Position numbers and translations under genes: made by a program. From positions 1-49,398 of the forward strand of contig CAMZLK010000064.1 of NCBI GenBank assembly GCA_947311475.1: 49,398 nt of DNA, written 5' to 3'. Source of the stretch: an uncultured Desulfocapsa sp. (lineage in GTDB: Bacteria > Desulfobacterota > Desulfobulbia > Desulfobulbales > Desulfocapsaceae). Positions 25,183 to 35,184 of this stretch are shown one piece after another. The notes beneath the pieces are model-generated. The model saw nothing but the letters and a program-made list of their open reading frames with translations. It was not told where the DNA came from and did no database searches. Position 1 is the stretch's first letter. Each line of letters begins with the position of its first letter.

Positions 25183-26562
25183 ATGTATAATAAGACTCAA
25201 AAAATACACTTTGTTGGAATAGGCGGCATTGGCATGAGTGGAATTGCCGAGCTTCTCCTTAATCTGGGATATGAAGTGTCCGGTTCCGACTTAAACGACT
25301 CTGTAACCACCCGTAAGCTACACTCCATAGGTGGCTCCGTTTTTAAGGGACACGACGGCAGATGGGTAAAAGATGCTGATGTTGTCGTTACATCTTCAGC
25401 CATCCGTGATGATAATCCTGAAGTTGTTACAGCACTGACATCTGGAATTCCTGTAATTCAGCGGGCAGAGATGCTGGCTGAACTCATGCGTCTTAAAAAG
25501 TATGGAATTGCCATAGCAGGGAGTCATGGAAAAACATCAACCACATCAATGGTGAGCTGGATGATGGCCGAAGCAAAACTTGATCCAACAATTGTGGTTG
25601 GTGGCAAGGTTGATAGTCTTGGAGGAAATGCCAAACTTGGGCAGGGTGAATTTTTAGTGGCTGAGGCTGATGAAAGTGATGGTTCTTTTTTAAAACTCTC
25701 ACCAGTGCTGGAAGTTGTAACGAATATTGATCTGGAACATATGGATCACTATGATGATATTGATCATATTAAAGAAACCTTTCTGGAGTTTATTGATAGA
25801 ATTCCTTTTTATGGAGCTGTGATTCTTTGCCTTGATGATGCAAATATTGCTGATATCCTGCCAAGAATAAAAAAACGAAAGCTCACGTATGGTTTCACAG
25901 CCCAGGCAGATTTATACGCCGAACATATTGAAACTGTGAATGGGCGAGTACAGTTTACTGTCTGGCACAAGGGAAAAGCTTTGGGTGATGTGAATCTTTC
26001 CCTACCAGGAAAACATAATGTCTACAATGCCTTGGCCGCAATATCTGTTGGGCTGGAGTTGGAGATATCTTTTAAAACAATAAGTACTGCACTTTCCGGT
26101 TTTCAGGGTGTGCAAAGACGTATGCAATTCAAGGGGGAAGGACGAGGTATAACGGTCATGGATGATTACGGACATCATCCAACGGAAATACGAGCAACGC
26201 TCTCAGCCATTAAAGAAGGATGGCCCGACAAGAGATTGATAGTACTCTTCCAACCACACAGATATAGCAGGACCCTGGCTCTGCTGGCAGAATTCAAGAC
26301 CTGTTTTCATCAGGCGGATTATCTGGTAATGACTGAGATATATGCTGCAAGTGAGCAACCTGATGGGACAATTTCCGGAGAGATTCTACTCGATGAAGTG
26401 AAGAAATACGGGCAGCGAAAGACCGGATTTGTATCTTCAGTTGATGCTCTGGCTGAAGCGTTGTTACCAGAACTGGAAGAAGGCGATCTGGTTTTGACCC
26501 TTGGAGCAGGAAACATCGTACAGGCCGGTGAAGATCTGGTTGAGTTAATAACCGCAAAGTAG
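25183..26562 (+). CDS. murC: UDP-N-acetylmuramate--L-alanine ligase
   Basis: MurC adds the first amino acid (L-Ala) to UDP-MurNAc. The 459 residues carry [16 protein letters not shown] at the N-terminus, the P-loop GSHGKTST, the [12 protein letters not shown] motif, [10 protein letters not shown], and FQPHRYSRT. It begins downstream of repeat A, has no clear Shine-Dalgarno, and is followed by murB after five bases. Length is normal. Confidence 0.97.
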   Translation: MYNKTQKIHFVGIGGIGMSGIAELLLNLGYEVSGSDLNDSVTTRKLHSIGGSVFKGHDGRWVKDADVVVTSSAIRDDNPEVVTALTSGIPVIQRAEMLAELMRLKKYGIAIAGSHGKTSTTSMVSWMMAEAKLDPTIVVGGKVDSLGGNAKLGQGEFLVAEADESDGSFLKLSPVLEVVTNIDLEHMDHYDDIDHIKETFLEFIDRIPFYGAVILCLDDANIADILPRIKKRKLTYGFTAQADLYAEHIETVNGRVQFTVWHKGKALGDVNLSLPGKHNVYNALAAISVGLELEISFKTISTALSGFQGVQRRMQFKGEGRGITVMDDYGHHPTEIRATLSAIKEGWPDKRLIVLFQPHRYSRTLALLAEFKTCFHQADYLVMTEIYAASEQPDGTISGEILLDEVKKYGQRKTGFVSSVDALAEALLPELEEGDLVLTLGAGNIVQAGEDLVELITAK

Positions 26563-26567
26563 ATAAA

Positions 26568-27494
26568 ATGAATCAACAGTTGAAAGAAAGATTGGAAGAG
26601 CTTGCTGAAAACCCTGTTGAATGGGACTGCAATCTTGCGCCTTTTACTTCTTTTGGCATTGGAGGGCCAGCAGATGCGATAGTTCAAGTGGAGAGTCCTG
26701 ATGAGCTGGGTAGTTTATTAGAATTCTTTGCAGAACATGGCCTTGCCTGGAGATTTATTGGAAAAGGAACAAATATCCTTGTTTCTGATAGTGGTTTTTC
26801 GGGTGTTATTCTTTTGTTTGGAAAAGCACTTTCAAGCATAGCGTTGCTTGAGGAATCAGGAACAGATTTGATTCATGTCCGTGTGGGTGCAGGTTGCAGC
26901 CTGGCGAGGCTTTTGAACTGGTGCGTTACCGGTGGCTATTCCGGTCTTGAGTTTAGTGCAGGAATTCCAGGATCCCTGGGTGGGGCAGTTGTCATGAATG
27001 CAGGTGCTTGGGGGGGGGAAATGTCTGACATTATAGATTCTTTATGTGTGCTTTCACAGAAGTCAGGTATAGAATATTTAGACCGTGACGAACTTGATTT
27101 TTGCTATAGAGTATGGAAAAATCAGGGTAATGCCAACAGTAAACGCTTGGTTCTTTCCGCCGATATTTGTTTGAAGCACGGCCAAAAAACAGAAATACAA
27201 CAAAAATGTATGGGCTATCTTTTACAACGAAAGGAAAAGCAGCCCAAAATTGACAAAAACGCCGGTTCTTTTTTTAAAAATCCCAAAGGTGATTCAGCTG
27301 GTCGTCTCATAGAGGCTTCAGGGTTGAAGGGAACACGATACGGAGGGGCTATGGTTTCGCCAGTACACGCAAATTTTCTTGTAAATACAGGAGAAGCCAC
27401 AGCAAACGATGTTTTCAAGCTAATGGATATTGTGACGACTCGGGTTGAAAAAGACAGTGGAGTTCAGCTGTTACCAGAAGTACACTTCCTTTAA
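26568..27494 (+). CDS. murB: UDP-N-acetylenolpyruvoylglucosamine reductase
   Basis: MurB reduces the enolpyruvyl group of UDP-GlcNAc-enolpyruvate, using FAD and NADPH. The 308 residues show the FAD-binding FIGKGTNILVSDSGF, the AGIPGSLGGAVVMNAGAWGGE segment, the YR pair of YRVWK and the catalytic Ser in NAGSFFKNP. The last Glu lies in LLPEVHFL. It starts just after murC, with GTAGATAAA upstream, and is separated from ftsQ by 15 bases. Confidence 0.96.
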   Translation: MNQQLKERLEELAENPVEWDCNLAPFTSFGIGGPADAIVQVESPDELGSLLEFFAEHGLAWRFIGKGTNILVSDSGFSGVILLFGKALSSIALLEESGTDLIHVRVGAGCSLARLLNWCVTGGYSGLEFSAGIPGSLGGAVVMNAGAWGGEMSDIIDSLCVLSQKSGIEYLDRDELDFCYRVWKNQGNANSKRLVLSADICLKHGQKTEIQQKCMGYLLQRKEKQPKIDKNAGSFFKNPKGDSAGRLIEASGLKGTRYGGAMVSPVHANFLVNTGEATANDVFKLMDIVTTRVEKDSGVQLLPEVHFL

Positions 27495-27509
27495 TACATT
27501 TGAATAAAC

Positions 27510-28517
27510 GTGAAAAAAAAATCATTGCTTGAGAAAATAAGAGATCTTTTTAAAAAGGGGGTAGCCACCGGCAAAAAGTCCTCTTCGGTTTTTGCACAAA
27601 AGTTTGGAAAACAACCACACTATAAATCGAATCATCAGGGATCCGGAATCGGCAAAAAAAGCTTTCTGGATAAGTGGAGGAGAAAGAGGGAAGATCGGAA
27701 ACATCTAAAAAAGACACGATCAAATGCGTGGAATAGGGAAAAGTCCCAACGGTCGCCCATAAAAGGAATAGTAGTCATGGGAGTGGTCTTGTCAGGACTC
27801 TTTTTTCTTGTAACCGGTCCCATGCAGAAGCTTTATGGAAATATTAAATATTTTCGCATTCAGGAGATTGAAGTCATTGGTTGTGTGAAAACAAATCCAA
27901 CGAGTTTACGAAAATTTGCAGACATCTCCTATGAGATGAATATGCTGACAATTGACTCTGCGGAGATACAAAATCGACTTGAGGAACACCCCTGGGTAAA
28001 GAAAGCAAGTGTCAGACGGATCTGGCCGTATGCGATAACTGTCGCAATTAGTGAATATCGACCCCAGGCCCTGGTTGTCCAGGAGGGGAAGGGTGAGTTT
28101 GAGTATCTTGATCGAAAAGGAAATGTCTTTGCTGCAGTAGGGCAGGGGCAGGAGATGGATTTTCCGGTAATTACAGGTCTTGATACGTTCGCTACAGATA
28201 TGGAAAAAAAGGAATTGTTGGGAAAGGCAATTTCATTTTTAAAGTTGGCTGGGCGGAATAATCCTAATTTACCCACTCAAAATGTTTCTGAAATTCATTT
28301 TAGCAGTGACGGCGGATTAATTTTATATCTGGTTGAACACCCTTTCCCCATTTATTTTGGCAAGGGGGAAATAAAACGGAAGTATTACCAGTTACGCAAA
28401 GTTTTAGAAGTTTTGTATAGGAAAAAGAGAGGGAGTGCCATAATCGATAATGTGGCATATATCCGTATGGATTATCAGAAAGATAAAGTTTTAGTGGCGC
28501 AAAGGCAGGCAGGGTAA
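27510..28517 (+). CDS. ftsQ: Cell division protein FtsQ
   Basis: FtsQ is the bitopic scaffold of the divisome. The 335 residues begin with an unusually long basic cytoplasmic tail of about 85 residues (many Lys and Arg), then a membrane helix near 87-104 (IVVMGVVLSGLFFLVTG), a POTRA domain (FRIQEIEVIGCVKTN, then EEHPWVKKASVRRIWP) and the beta domain. The start is GTG at 27510. It is intact and precedes ftsA by three bases. Confidence 0.92.
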   Translation: MKKKSLLEKIRDLFKKGVATGKKSSSVFAQKFGKQPHYKSNHQGSGIGKKSFLDKWRRKREDRKHLKKTRSNAWNREKSQRSPIKGIVVMGVVLSGLFFLVTGPMQKLYGNIKYFRIQEIEVIGCVKTNPTSLRKFADISYEMNMLTIDSAEIQNRLEEHPWVKKASVRRIWPYAITVAISEYRPQALVVQEGKGEFEYLDRKGNVFAAVGQGQEMDFPVITGLDTFATDMEKKELLGKAISFLKLAGRNNPNLPTQNVSEIHFSSDGGLILYLVEHPFPIYFGKGEIKRKYYQLRKVLEVLYRKKRGSAIIDNVAYIRMDYQKDKVLVAQRQAG

Positions 28518-28520
28518 GGA

Positions 28521-29798
28521 ATGGATGAGAAAGAAGATTTAAAACCAATTATTATAACTGACACCGAAAAAGACGATGAGTATTTCGACGAGCGGGAACC
28601 TGGCGAACTTGTAGTTGGTCTGGATATCGGCACCACAAAAATATGTTGTGTTGTGGGCGAAGTGTTTGACGACGGAATTGATGTGATTGGTGTTGGTACA
28701 GCTCCTTCAGTTGGCTTGAAAAAAGGAGTTGTTGTTAATATCGAATCCACGGTGAAATCAATCCGGCAGGCTGTCAGGCAAGCTGAAGAGGTCGCAGGGT
28801 GCGATTTGCGTACCGTTTATGTTGGGATCGCAGGTAATCATATTAAAGGTTTTAACAGCCCTGGGATCATAGCCATAAATGGACGGGAAATCAGGGAAGG
28901 TGATGTTGAGGATGTTATTGTTGCAGCCCGGACTGTGAAAATATCTGAGAATCAACAGATAATCCATGTTTTACCCCAGGAATATATGGTCGATGATCAC
29001 ACCGGAATTCAAAATCCTCTGGGAATGACAGGCGTTCGTCTGGTCACCAATGTCCATATTGTCACAGCGGATATGGCGGCAGTTCATAATCTATACACCT
29101 GCTGTGATAAAGCCGGTCTGGAAGTGGCAGATATGGTGCTTGAATCCATTGCATCTGCCCATGCGACACTTTCCCCTGATGAAATGGAGTTAGGCGTTGC
29201 ACTGCTTGATATTGGTGGAGGTACCACAGATCTTGCAGTGTTTTGTGATGGTACCATTCGTCATACCTGCGAAATAGGTCTTGGCGGGCATAACCTGACC
29301 AATGATCTTTCTGTCGGACTCCGCACGCCGCTGCAGGATGCCGAACGCTTAAAGGAAGACTTTGGATATGCAATTTCTTCAGTTGTTAAGCCAAATCATG
29401 TGGTGGATGTTCCTACTGTCGGTGACCGAGAGCCACGTAAAGTCACCCAGAAAGTTCTGGTTGATATATTGCAGGCTAGAATGGTCGAAATCCTGGAAAT
29501 GGTGAATCAGGATCTTATTAATTGTGGCTTAAAAAACAGGATTAATGGTGGCATTGTCCTCACAGGTGGAACAGCGCTTCTTGCAAATCTTGCAGATCTT
29601 GCCGAGCAGATTTTTGATTTACCGGTGCGTATTGGATACCCGGCTCAGATCGGCGGAAAAGTGGAGGAAGTTCAGACCCCACGCTGCACAACTGGTGTCG
29701 GTTTGGTGATGTATGGTCGTCAGCATCAGGTTGATAATCACTACAGCGACAGTTCCATGGTTGGCCGGATGAAAGATTGGCTCAGAAAAATAATGTAA
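28521..29798 (+). CDS. ftsA: Cell division protein FtsA
   Basis: FtsA is the actin-like membrane tether of FtsZ. The 425 residues contain the ATPase motifs VVGLDIGTTKI, LLDIGGGTTDLAVF and GGIVLTGGTALL, and a C-terminal amphipathic segment (MVGRMKDWLRKIM) for membrane binding. An acidic extension of about 28 residues precedes the actin fold. The ribosome site is AAGGAATGG-like just before the ATG, and the ftsQ stop is three bases upstream. Confidence 0.96.
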   Translation: MDEKEDLKPIIITDTEKDDEYFDEREPGELVVGLDIGTTKICCVVGEVFDDGIDVIGVGTAPSVGLKKGVVVNIESTVKSIRQAVRQAEEVAGCDLRTVYVGIAGNHIKGFNSPGIIAINGREIREGDVEDVIVAARTVKISENQQIIHVLPQEYMVDDHTGIQNPLGMTGVRLVTNVHIVTADMAAVHNLYTCCDKAGLEVADMVLESIASAHATLSPDEMELGVALLDIGGGTTDLAVFCDGTIRHTCEIGLGGHNLTNDLSVGLRTPLQDAERLKEDFGYAISSVVKPNHVVDVPTVGDREPRKVTQKVLVDILQARMVEILEMVNQDLINCGLKNRINGGIVLTGGTALLANLADLAEQIFDLPVRIGYPAQIGGKVEEVQTPRCTTGVGLVMYGRQHQVDNHYSDSSMVGRMKDWLRKIM

Positions 29799-29921
29799 TT
29801 ATTTTACGATTTTTGTAGAAATTGGTTTAAGTGCCAGGCTGTAAATGCTATAATTTGTTTGTTTAAATTCTATGATATTGTGAAGATAAGTGTTGCACAT
29901 TTCGTGAACACGGGAGATACT

Positions 29922-31157
29922 ATGCCGTTTAGAATGGCGGAAGAAAAAGAAAATTGTGTAGCAGTGGTAAAGGTTTTTGGTGTAGGTGGTGGTGGCGGAA
30001 ATGCCATTAACACAATGGTTGAGAACCGTCTTCAAGGTGTTGAGTTCATCACTGCAAATACTGATAAACAGGCACTTGATCAATCCCGCGCTGATGTATG
30101 CCTGCAGATCGGCCCGGGAATCACCAAAGGCCTTGGTGCGGGAGCTGATCCTGAAACCGGTGAACAGGCTGCACATGAATCCATTGATGAAATTACAGAT
30201 AGCCTCAAAGGTGCTGATATGGTTTTCGTGGCCGCCGGGCTTGGCGGTGGTACCGGAACGGGTGCCGCACCGGTTGTGGCCAAAGCTGCAAGGGAGCTTG
30301 GTGCTCTGACTGTTGCTGTGGTAACCAAACCTTTCCATTTTGAGGGTAAGTTCCGCATGCGTAATGCCGAACAGGGCTGGGAAGAGCTACGGAAATATGC
30401 CGACACTATTATTACTGTTCCCAATGATCGTCTGCTTTCTCTTATGCAGAAAAATTCCAAACTCTCTGATATGCTCAGCATGGCTGATAAGGTTTTGCTC
30501 CAGGCGGTGAAAGGAATTACCGATCTGATTAATGTGGCAGGATTAATGAATGCCGATTTTGCTGATTTACGTACAGTGATGCGTGAAGTGGGGCCTGCAA
30601 TCATGGGAACCGGTTTTGCTGTTGGCGAAAATCGTGCAACAGAAGCTGCCAATCGAGCAATTGACAATCAGCTCCTCGAAGATGTTGGAATTGATGGTGC
30701 ACGCGGTTTACTTATTAATATATCTGCCTCGGAAGAGTCCTTTACCATGGCTGAGTTTATGGAAGCATCTGCTCTTATCCAGGACAAGGTGGATGATGAA
30801 GCCAAAGTGGTTATTGGTGCTCTGTATGATGACGCACTCGGTGATGAACTTCATGTAACCGTAATTGCCACTGGTGTCGGTGAGTCAGTTCCAGAGAAAA
30901 AGAATCTTGTGCAGGTTGATATTCCTGCCCAAAACTCTCCCCAGCCAACTGAAGTTGAAGAGGCTCGTCCTGTTAATCAGACTCCGGCATCTCCTAACCG
31001 ACCAAGCGGGAATTCTATTTTTCCATCTTCAAATTTTAACGGTTTTGAAAATCACGGGATTTCGTCAGGCGATAAGACGCATTCTGTTAAAGAGTCAAAG
31101 CCCTGGAATGAAGAATATATGGAAACACCGACTTATTTGAGGAAAAAGGCAAATTAA
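29922..31157 (+). CDS. ftsZ: Cell division GTPase FtsZ
   Basis: FtsZ forms the Z ring. The 411 residues start MPFRMAEEKE at the ATG at 29922, preceded by GGGAGA; the open frame extends further upstream without a start signal. The tubulin signature GGGTGTG is in LGGGTGTGAAPVV, and the T7-loop aspartates lie in NADFADLRTVM. A linker of about 70 residues rich in Pro, Ser and Asn leads to a C-terminal peptide, TPTYLRKKAN, the usual partner-binding tail. The gap of 123 bases after ftsA holds no gene. Confidence 0.97.
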   Translation: MPFRMAEEKENCVAVVKVFGVGGGGGNAINTMVENRLQGVEFITANTDKQALDQSRADVCLQIGPGITKGLGAGADPETGEQAAHESIDEITDSLKGADMVFVAAGLGGGTGTGAAPVVAKAARELGALTVAVVTKPFHFEGKFRMRNAEQGWEELRKYADTIITVPNDRLLSLMQKNSKLSDMLSMADKVLLQAVKGITDLINVAGLMNADFADLRTVMREVGPAIMGTGFAVGENRATEAANRAIDNQLLEDVGIDGARGLLINISASEESFTMAEFMEASALIQDKVDDEAKVVIGALYDDALGDELHVTVIATGVGESVPEKKNLVQVDIPAQNSPQPTEVEEARPVNQTPASPNRPSGNSIFPSSNFNGFENHGISSGDKTHSVKESKPWNEEYMETPTYLRKKAN

Positions 31158-31314
31158 ACCTACGGTTTTCTCAGATAGATACGAACTGAAAACCTGAAAG
31201 GTCTTTGAAATTACAAGAAAAGAGTTTCTGCCAGGTTCGTTCCTCCCCTTCAATGGAGTATTAAAAAGAGTCCAGTGATACTAAAAAGTCTTTCGACTTG
31301 TCAGGGTAGGACAT

Positions 31315-33102
31315 GTGGCAAGAGCTAAGATAAAAAGAAAACGGTCTGATCATTCCAGTCTACTTGACCTGGAAAGAGGGACTTGTCTTAAAAAATGGAC
31401 AGGGCGACTTCCTGTTGCCCTTCTCTATCCAAATAAATATGCAGTAGGTGTCTCAAGTTTGGGCTTTCAGCTGGTATATGCCATGCTGAATAGTTTTAAC
31501 GATCTGGTCTGTGAACGGTTTTTTATTCCTGAAGAATCTGGAGTACCTTTACGTTCCTTTGAATCTGGCAGACCTCTTACTGATTTTCCCCTCCTTTTTT
31601 ATTCCATAAGTTTCGAACATGATTATGTGAATCTGGCCAGACTGTTACTGGGCGGGGCAATCCCGCTTTTTGCAGAAGATCGCAAAGATGATTTGATAAG
31701 GTCATCCAATCCACTGGTCATTGGTGGCGGGGTTGCAACATTTATGAATCCTGAACCCTTAGCACCATTTAGTGATCTTTTTCTCTTGGGAGAAGCAGAA
31801 GGGATCCTCCAGTCTTTGCTGACTTTATTGATTGAGCAGATTGACTCCACATCCCGTTCTGAGCTGCTGCTTGCCATTCAGAAAAACATAAAAGGTGCCT
31901 ATGTACCAAGTCTGCATACACCTGTCTATGATGATACAACAGGAAGGCTTTGTGGTTCCATTGCAGCAAAAGGCGTGAATTTAACAATCAAGAAACACGT
32001 GGTTGCTACTGTAACCAAAGCTGCTCACTCGCAACTCTTAAGTTCTGCCGCAGAGTTTTCCAATCTTTATGTTACTGAGCTTGGCAGGGGATGCTCCAGG
32101 GGGTGCAGGTTTTGTGCCGCAGGATTTATCTATCGTCCTCCAAGACTTTGGGATGCTGATGCTGTTGTTAAGGGGATTGCAGAGCGCGATAAAAACGTAA
32201 ACCGCATTGGATTGCTTGGAATGGAAATGGCACATCAGGGTGAGTTGGAAAGGCTTTCCTCCTATCTTCTTGAGAGCGGATGTTCCCTGTCATTTTCCTC
32301 ACTCAGGGCTGATAGGATTTCCGGCCCATTGCTTGATCTTCTGAGTAATAGCGGCCTTAAAAGTGTCGCTATTGCCCCGGATGGAGCATCAGAGCGATTG
32401 CGAAGAGTAATCAATAAGAATCTCACAGAAGAAGACATTCTGCTGGCTGCTGAACGTTTGGTTACTGCTGGATTGTATAAACTAAAACTCTATCTCATGA
32501 TAGGGCTTCCAACGGAGACTTTTGACGATCTTCAGGAAATGATTGATCTGATAAAGAAGATCAGGGAGAGAATGCTGCCAGTTGGTAGAGCCAGAGGACG
32601 ACTTTGTGAGATTAGCCTGTCAGTAAATTGCTTTGCTCCAAAACCCTGGACTCCATTCCAGTTCCATCCCTTCGGAGGCGAGAAACTTGAAGTCCATGAG
32701 GAAGGAGCAGCGATCACCGTCGTAAAGGAATTAAAAGCAAAGATCAGTTTTTTAAAAAAAGGTATTCGCAGTGAGGCAAACATCCGGCTGAATCATGATA
32801 AACCTGAGAATGTGCTCTTTCAGGCAGTTCTGGCCAGGGGAGACCGTCGTCTTGCATTTGTACTTGCCAGTATGGCACAGGAAGGAATCCCCTGGAAACA
32901 GGCCATGCGAAAACGTAAGATGTATCCTGAGTTTTATGCGATTCATCAATATGGTGCTGAAGATTATTTTCCATGGAATATAGTGGATCATTCCATTCAG
33001 CAGGAGTATCTTTGGAAAGACTATCAGAAGAGTTTTCTTGCCAAAACCACTGTTCCCTGCGACACGAAAGTCTGCAGAAAATGCGGAGTGTGTGGTGACT
33101 AA
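31315..33102 (+). CDS. B12-binding radical SAM protein, function unknown
   Basis: A radical SAM enzyme of 595 residues. The N-terminal part resembles a B12-binding fold (YPNKYAVGVSSLGFQ), the radical SAM cluster is CSRGCRFC (near residue 260) and the C-terminus ends with a small cysteine motif (CRKCGVCGD). This layout is common among uncharacterised B12-dependent radical SAM proteins of anaerobes; the substrate cannot be inferred. The start is GTG at 31315 with TAGGA upstream. It overlaps the next gene and lies 157 bases after ftsZ, in a region without a clear terminator. Confidence 0.85.
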   Translation: MARAKIKRKRSDHSSLLDLERGTCLKKWTGRLPVALLYPNKYAVGVSSLGFQLVYAMLNSFNDLVCERFFIPEESGVPLRSFESGRPLTDFPLLFYSISFEHDYVNLARLLLGGAIPLFAEDRKDDLIRSSNPLVIGGGVATFMNPEPLAPFSDLFLLGEAEGILQSLLTLLIEQIDSTSRSELLLAIQKNIKGAYVPSLHTPVYDDTTGRLCGSIAAKGVNLTIKKHVVATVTKAAHSQLLSSAAEFSNLYVTELGRGCSRGCRFCAAGFIYRPPRLWDADAVVKGIAERDKNVNRIGLLGMEMAHQGELERLSSYLLESGCSLSFSSLRADRISGPLLDLLSNSGLKSVAIAPDGASERLRRVINKNLTEEDILLAAERLVTAGLYKLKLYLMIGLPTETFDDLQEMIDLIKKIRERMLPVGRARGRLCEISLSVNCFAPKPWTPFQFHPFGGEKLEVHEEGAAITVVKELKAKISFLKKGIRSEANIRLNHDKPENVLFQAVLARGDRRLAFVLASMAQEGIPWKQAMRKRKMYPEFYAIHQYGAEDYFPWNIVDHSIQQEYLWKDYQKSFLAKTTVPCDTKVCRKCGVCGD

Positions 33103-34558
33103 AAAGAAAAATAAATATTCAGCAATAGATGATCCTGAACAGCTTGAGCGTCTTCGTGCCGGGCTCATGCCATTTCAGCTTGTGAAATATTTTTCTTTTA
33201 CCAGCCTTGGTGTTATTCTGATTTTCACGCTTTTTTTATCTCTTGTTGTTTCTAAACAATCCAGAAATGTAATGCTTGATCAGAGTGAGGCCTACTCACT
33301 TCTTCTTGCAGAGAACCTCAATCAACAGGTGTTCAGAGGCTTTGTTTTGCCAACTGTTGTGCGTTATGGAAAAATTGCCCTATCAAATCCGGAACAGTTT
33401 CAGCGGCTTGATCGGATTATTCGAAATGCCACCGCAAGTATGAAAATGGAAGCGGTAACCATCTACGATTCAAATGTAAATATTATTTCATACTCCACTA
33501 ATGATCAGTATGTGGGGAAGAAAAATATGGGCGGAATTGAATATGAAAAGGCACTAAAAGGGGAGCCAAATTCCCAAATTGTTTCAAGTGGTACTGTGTT
33601 GAGTTTTCTCCCGGGAACGAAGGCCGTTAGTTTTCGTATGAAAACTTTTATCCCGTTCAGGCAGGTGCGTGAGGATGCCAGTGTGGAAGGACAGATCATG
33701 GGGGTTATTGAGATTACACAGGACCTTTCGAGAGAGTACGGGGCGATCATTCGGCTTCAATGGCGTATCATTATGGTTTCTTCCATTGTTATGGCAACCC
33801 TTTTTCTGGTTTTGCTGGTTATTGTCAGTCGTGCCGGTAAAATTATGGGACAACGGGTTCGTGAACGTCTAAGACTTGAAGAAAAGCTCAGTGAGGCACA
33901 GCGTCTTGCACATCTGGGAACCATGGTTGCCACGGTCTCTCATGAAATAAAAAGTCCGCTGGGAATCGTTCGTTCCACTGCGGAAATCCTTATGAACAGG
34001 ATAAAAAAAGTCGCTCCCGGTAATGAGCATCTTGCCGAAATCATAATTTCAGAAACAACTCGTCTCAATAATATTGTGCTTGAATTTTTGGATTTTGCAA
34101 GGCCACAGAAACCCAAATTGTCCAATGTGGATATCAATCGTTCCATACGACAGGCTTTGCAGTTTATGGAGCCCAAATTCATTGAAAAAGATATTGCCAT
34201 TGAGACACACCTTGATCCACATTTGAAGCAAATTTTTATTGATTCTGATATGTTGTACCGGGCACTGCTAAATATTCTTGTCAATGGAACACAGGCCATA
34301 ACGAATGGCGGTGTGCTGCGGGTGAAAACAGGGCTTGTTGAATCTGACGGATCTGTCTTTATCTCTGTTCAGGATACAGGCATTGGAATGAGTAAAGAAA
34401 AAGCAGCTCAAATATTTAAACCCTTTTTTACTGATAAAAACAGAGGTACAGGTTTAGGGCTTGCCATTACAAAAAATATAATTGAAAAACATCACGGAAC
34501 CATCTCCGTGAAATCACAAGAAGGTAAAGGTTCCACCTTTACAATTATCTTGCCTTAG
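33092..34558 (+). CDS. Membrane histidine kinase
   Basis: A sensor kinase of about 488 residues. Two membrane helices (near residues 32-53 and 228-250) flank a periplasmic sensor of roughly 170 residues. The HisKA box is VSHEIKSPLGIV, followed by the ATPase motifs: N box LLNILVNGTQA, G1 DTGIGMS and G2 GTGLGLAI. No response regulator is adjacent, so the partner is elsewhere. The start is GTG at 33092 (or 33095), overlapping the radical SAM gene by about ten bases. The organisation resembles NtrB/ZraS-type kinases. Confidence 0.88.
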   Translation: MVTKKKNKYSAIDDPEQLERLRAGLMPFQLVKYFSFTSLGVILIFTLFLSLVVSKQSRNVMLDQSEAYSLLLAENLNQQVFRGFVLPTVVRYGKIALSNPEQFQRLDRIIRNATASMKMEAVTIYDSNVNIISYSTNDQYVGKKNMGGIEYEKALKGEPNSQIVSSGTVLSFLPGTKAVSFRMKTFIPFRQVREDASVEGQIMGVIEITQDLSREYGAIIRLQWRIIMVSSIVMATLFLVLLVIVSRAGKIMGQRVRERLRLEEKLSEAQRLAHLGTMVATVSHEIKSPLGIVRSTAEILMNRIKKVAPGNEHLAEIIISETTRLNNIVLEFLDFARPQKPKLSNVDINRSIRQALQFMEPKFIEKDIAIETHLDPHLKQIFIDSDMLYRALLNILVNGTQAITNGGVLRVKTGLVESDGSVFISVQDTGIGMSKEKAAQIFKPFFTDKNRGTGLGLAITKNIIEKHHGTISVKSQEGKGSTFTIILP

Positions 34559-34566
34559 GTGTATCC

Positions 34567-35184
34567 ATGGACGGTTTGTCTCTTGTAGATCTTTCTTTTC
34601 TGGGGAATGGCCCTTATGGGCTGAATGTTCAATCTGGCGAATGTGTCGGGCTGACAGGACGGTCAGGGGTTGGTAAAACACAACTTCTTCGGGCGGTGGC
34701 CGATGTGATTGCCCACAAGGGCGATTGTTTTCTAAATGGCACATCCTGTCTGGCTGTTCCACCGCAGGAGTGGCGACGTATGGTTGCCATGGTTCCTGCC
34801 GAATCTTTCTGGTGGTATGACATTGTCGGGGATCATTTCGACTCTAATGGCAAACATGACGATCCCATTGTGTTACTTGAAAAGTTAGGTTTTTCCCAAG
34901 ATGTGATGAGTTGGCAGATAAGCCGCCTTTCCACTGGTGAACGTCAACGTCTTTCACTTGTAAGGACTTTAATTACCCGCCCCAAAGTACTTCTTCTTGA
35001 TGAGCCGACAGCATCGCTTGACAAAAAAATGGTACACGTTGTTGAGGGGCTTCTAGCCAAAAGATGTGCTCAGGATAAAACTGCCTGTATCTGGGTAAGC
35101 CATGATCTTGAACAGTTGTCACGAGTGGCTGAAAGAGTTTTTCGTGTTGAGTCTGATGGCTTAGCCCTGGAGGATACCCAATGA
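34567..35184 (+). CDS. fetA: ABC transporter ATP-binding protein, FetA type
   Basis: A compact ABC ATPase of 205 residues: Walker A GRSGVGKT (near residue 33), a signature LSTGERQR, Walker B VLLLDEPTASLD, and the switch His in WVSHD. With the following membrane protein it matches the E. coli FetA-FetB (YbbL-YbbM) iron exporter. It begins nine bases after the kinase gene and its stop overlaps the fetB start (ATGA). Confidence 0.85.
   Translation: MDGLSLVDLSFLGNGPYGLNVQSGECVGLTGRSGVGKTQLLRAVADVIAHKGDCFLNGTSCLAVPPQEWRRMVAMVPAESFWWYDIVGDHFDSNGKHDDPIVLLEKLGFSQDVMSWQISRLSTGERQRLSLVRTLITRPKVLLLDEPTASLDKKMVHVVEGLLAKRCAQDKTACIWVSHDLEQLSRVAERVFRVESDGLALEDTQ

Noticed and set aside
31158..31200. Inverted repeat GGTTTTC/GAAAACC after ftsZ as a terminator
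   Set aside because: The loop is long and no T-tract follows.
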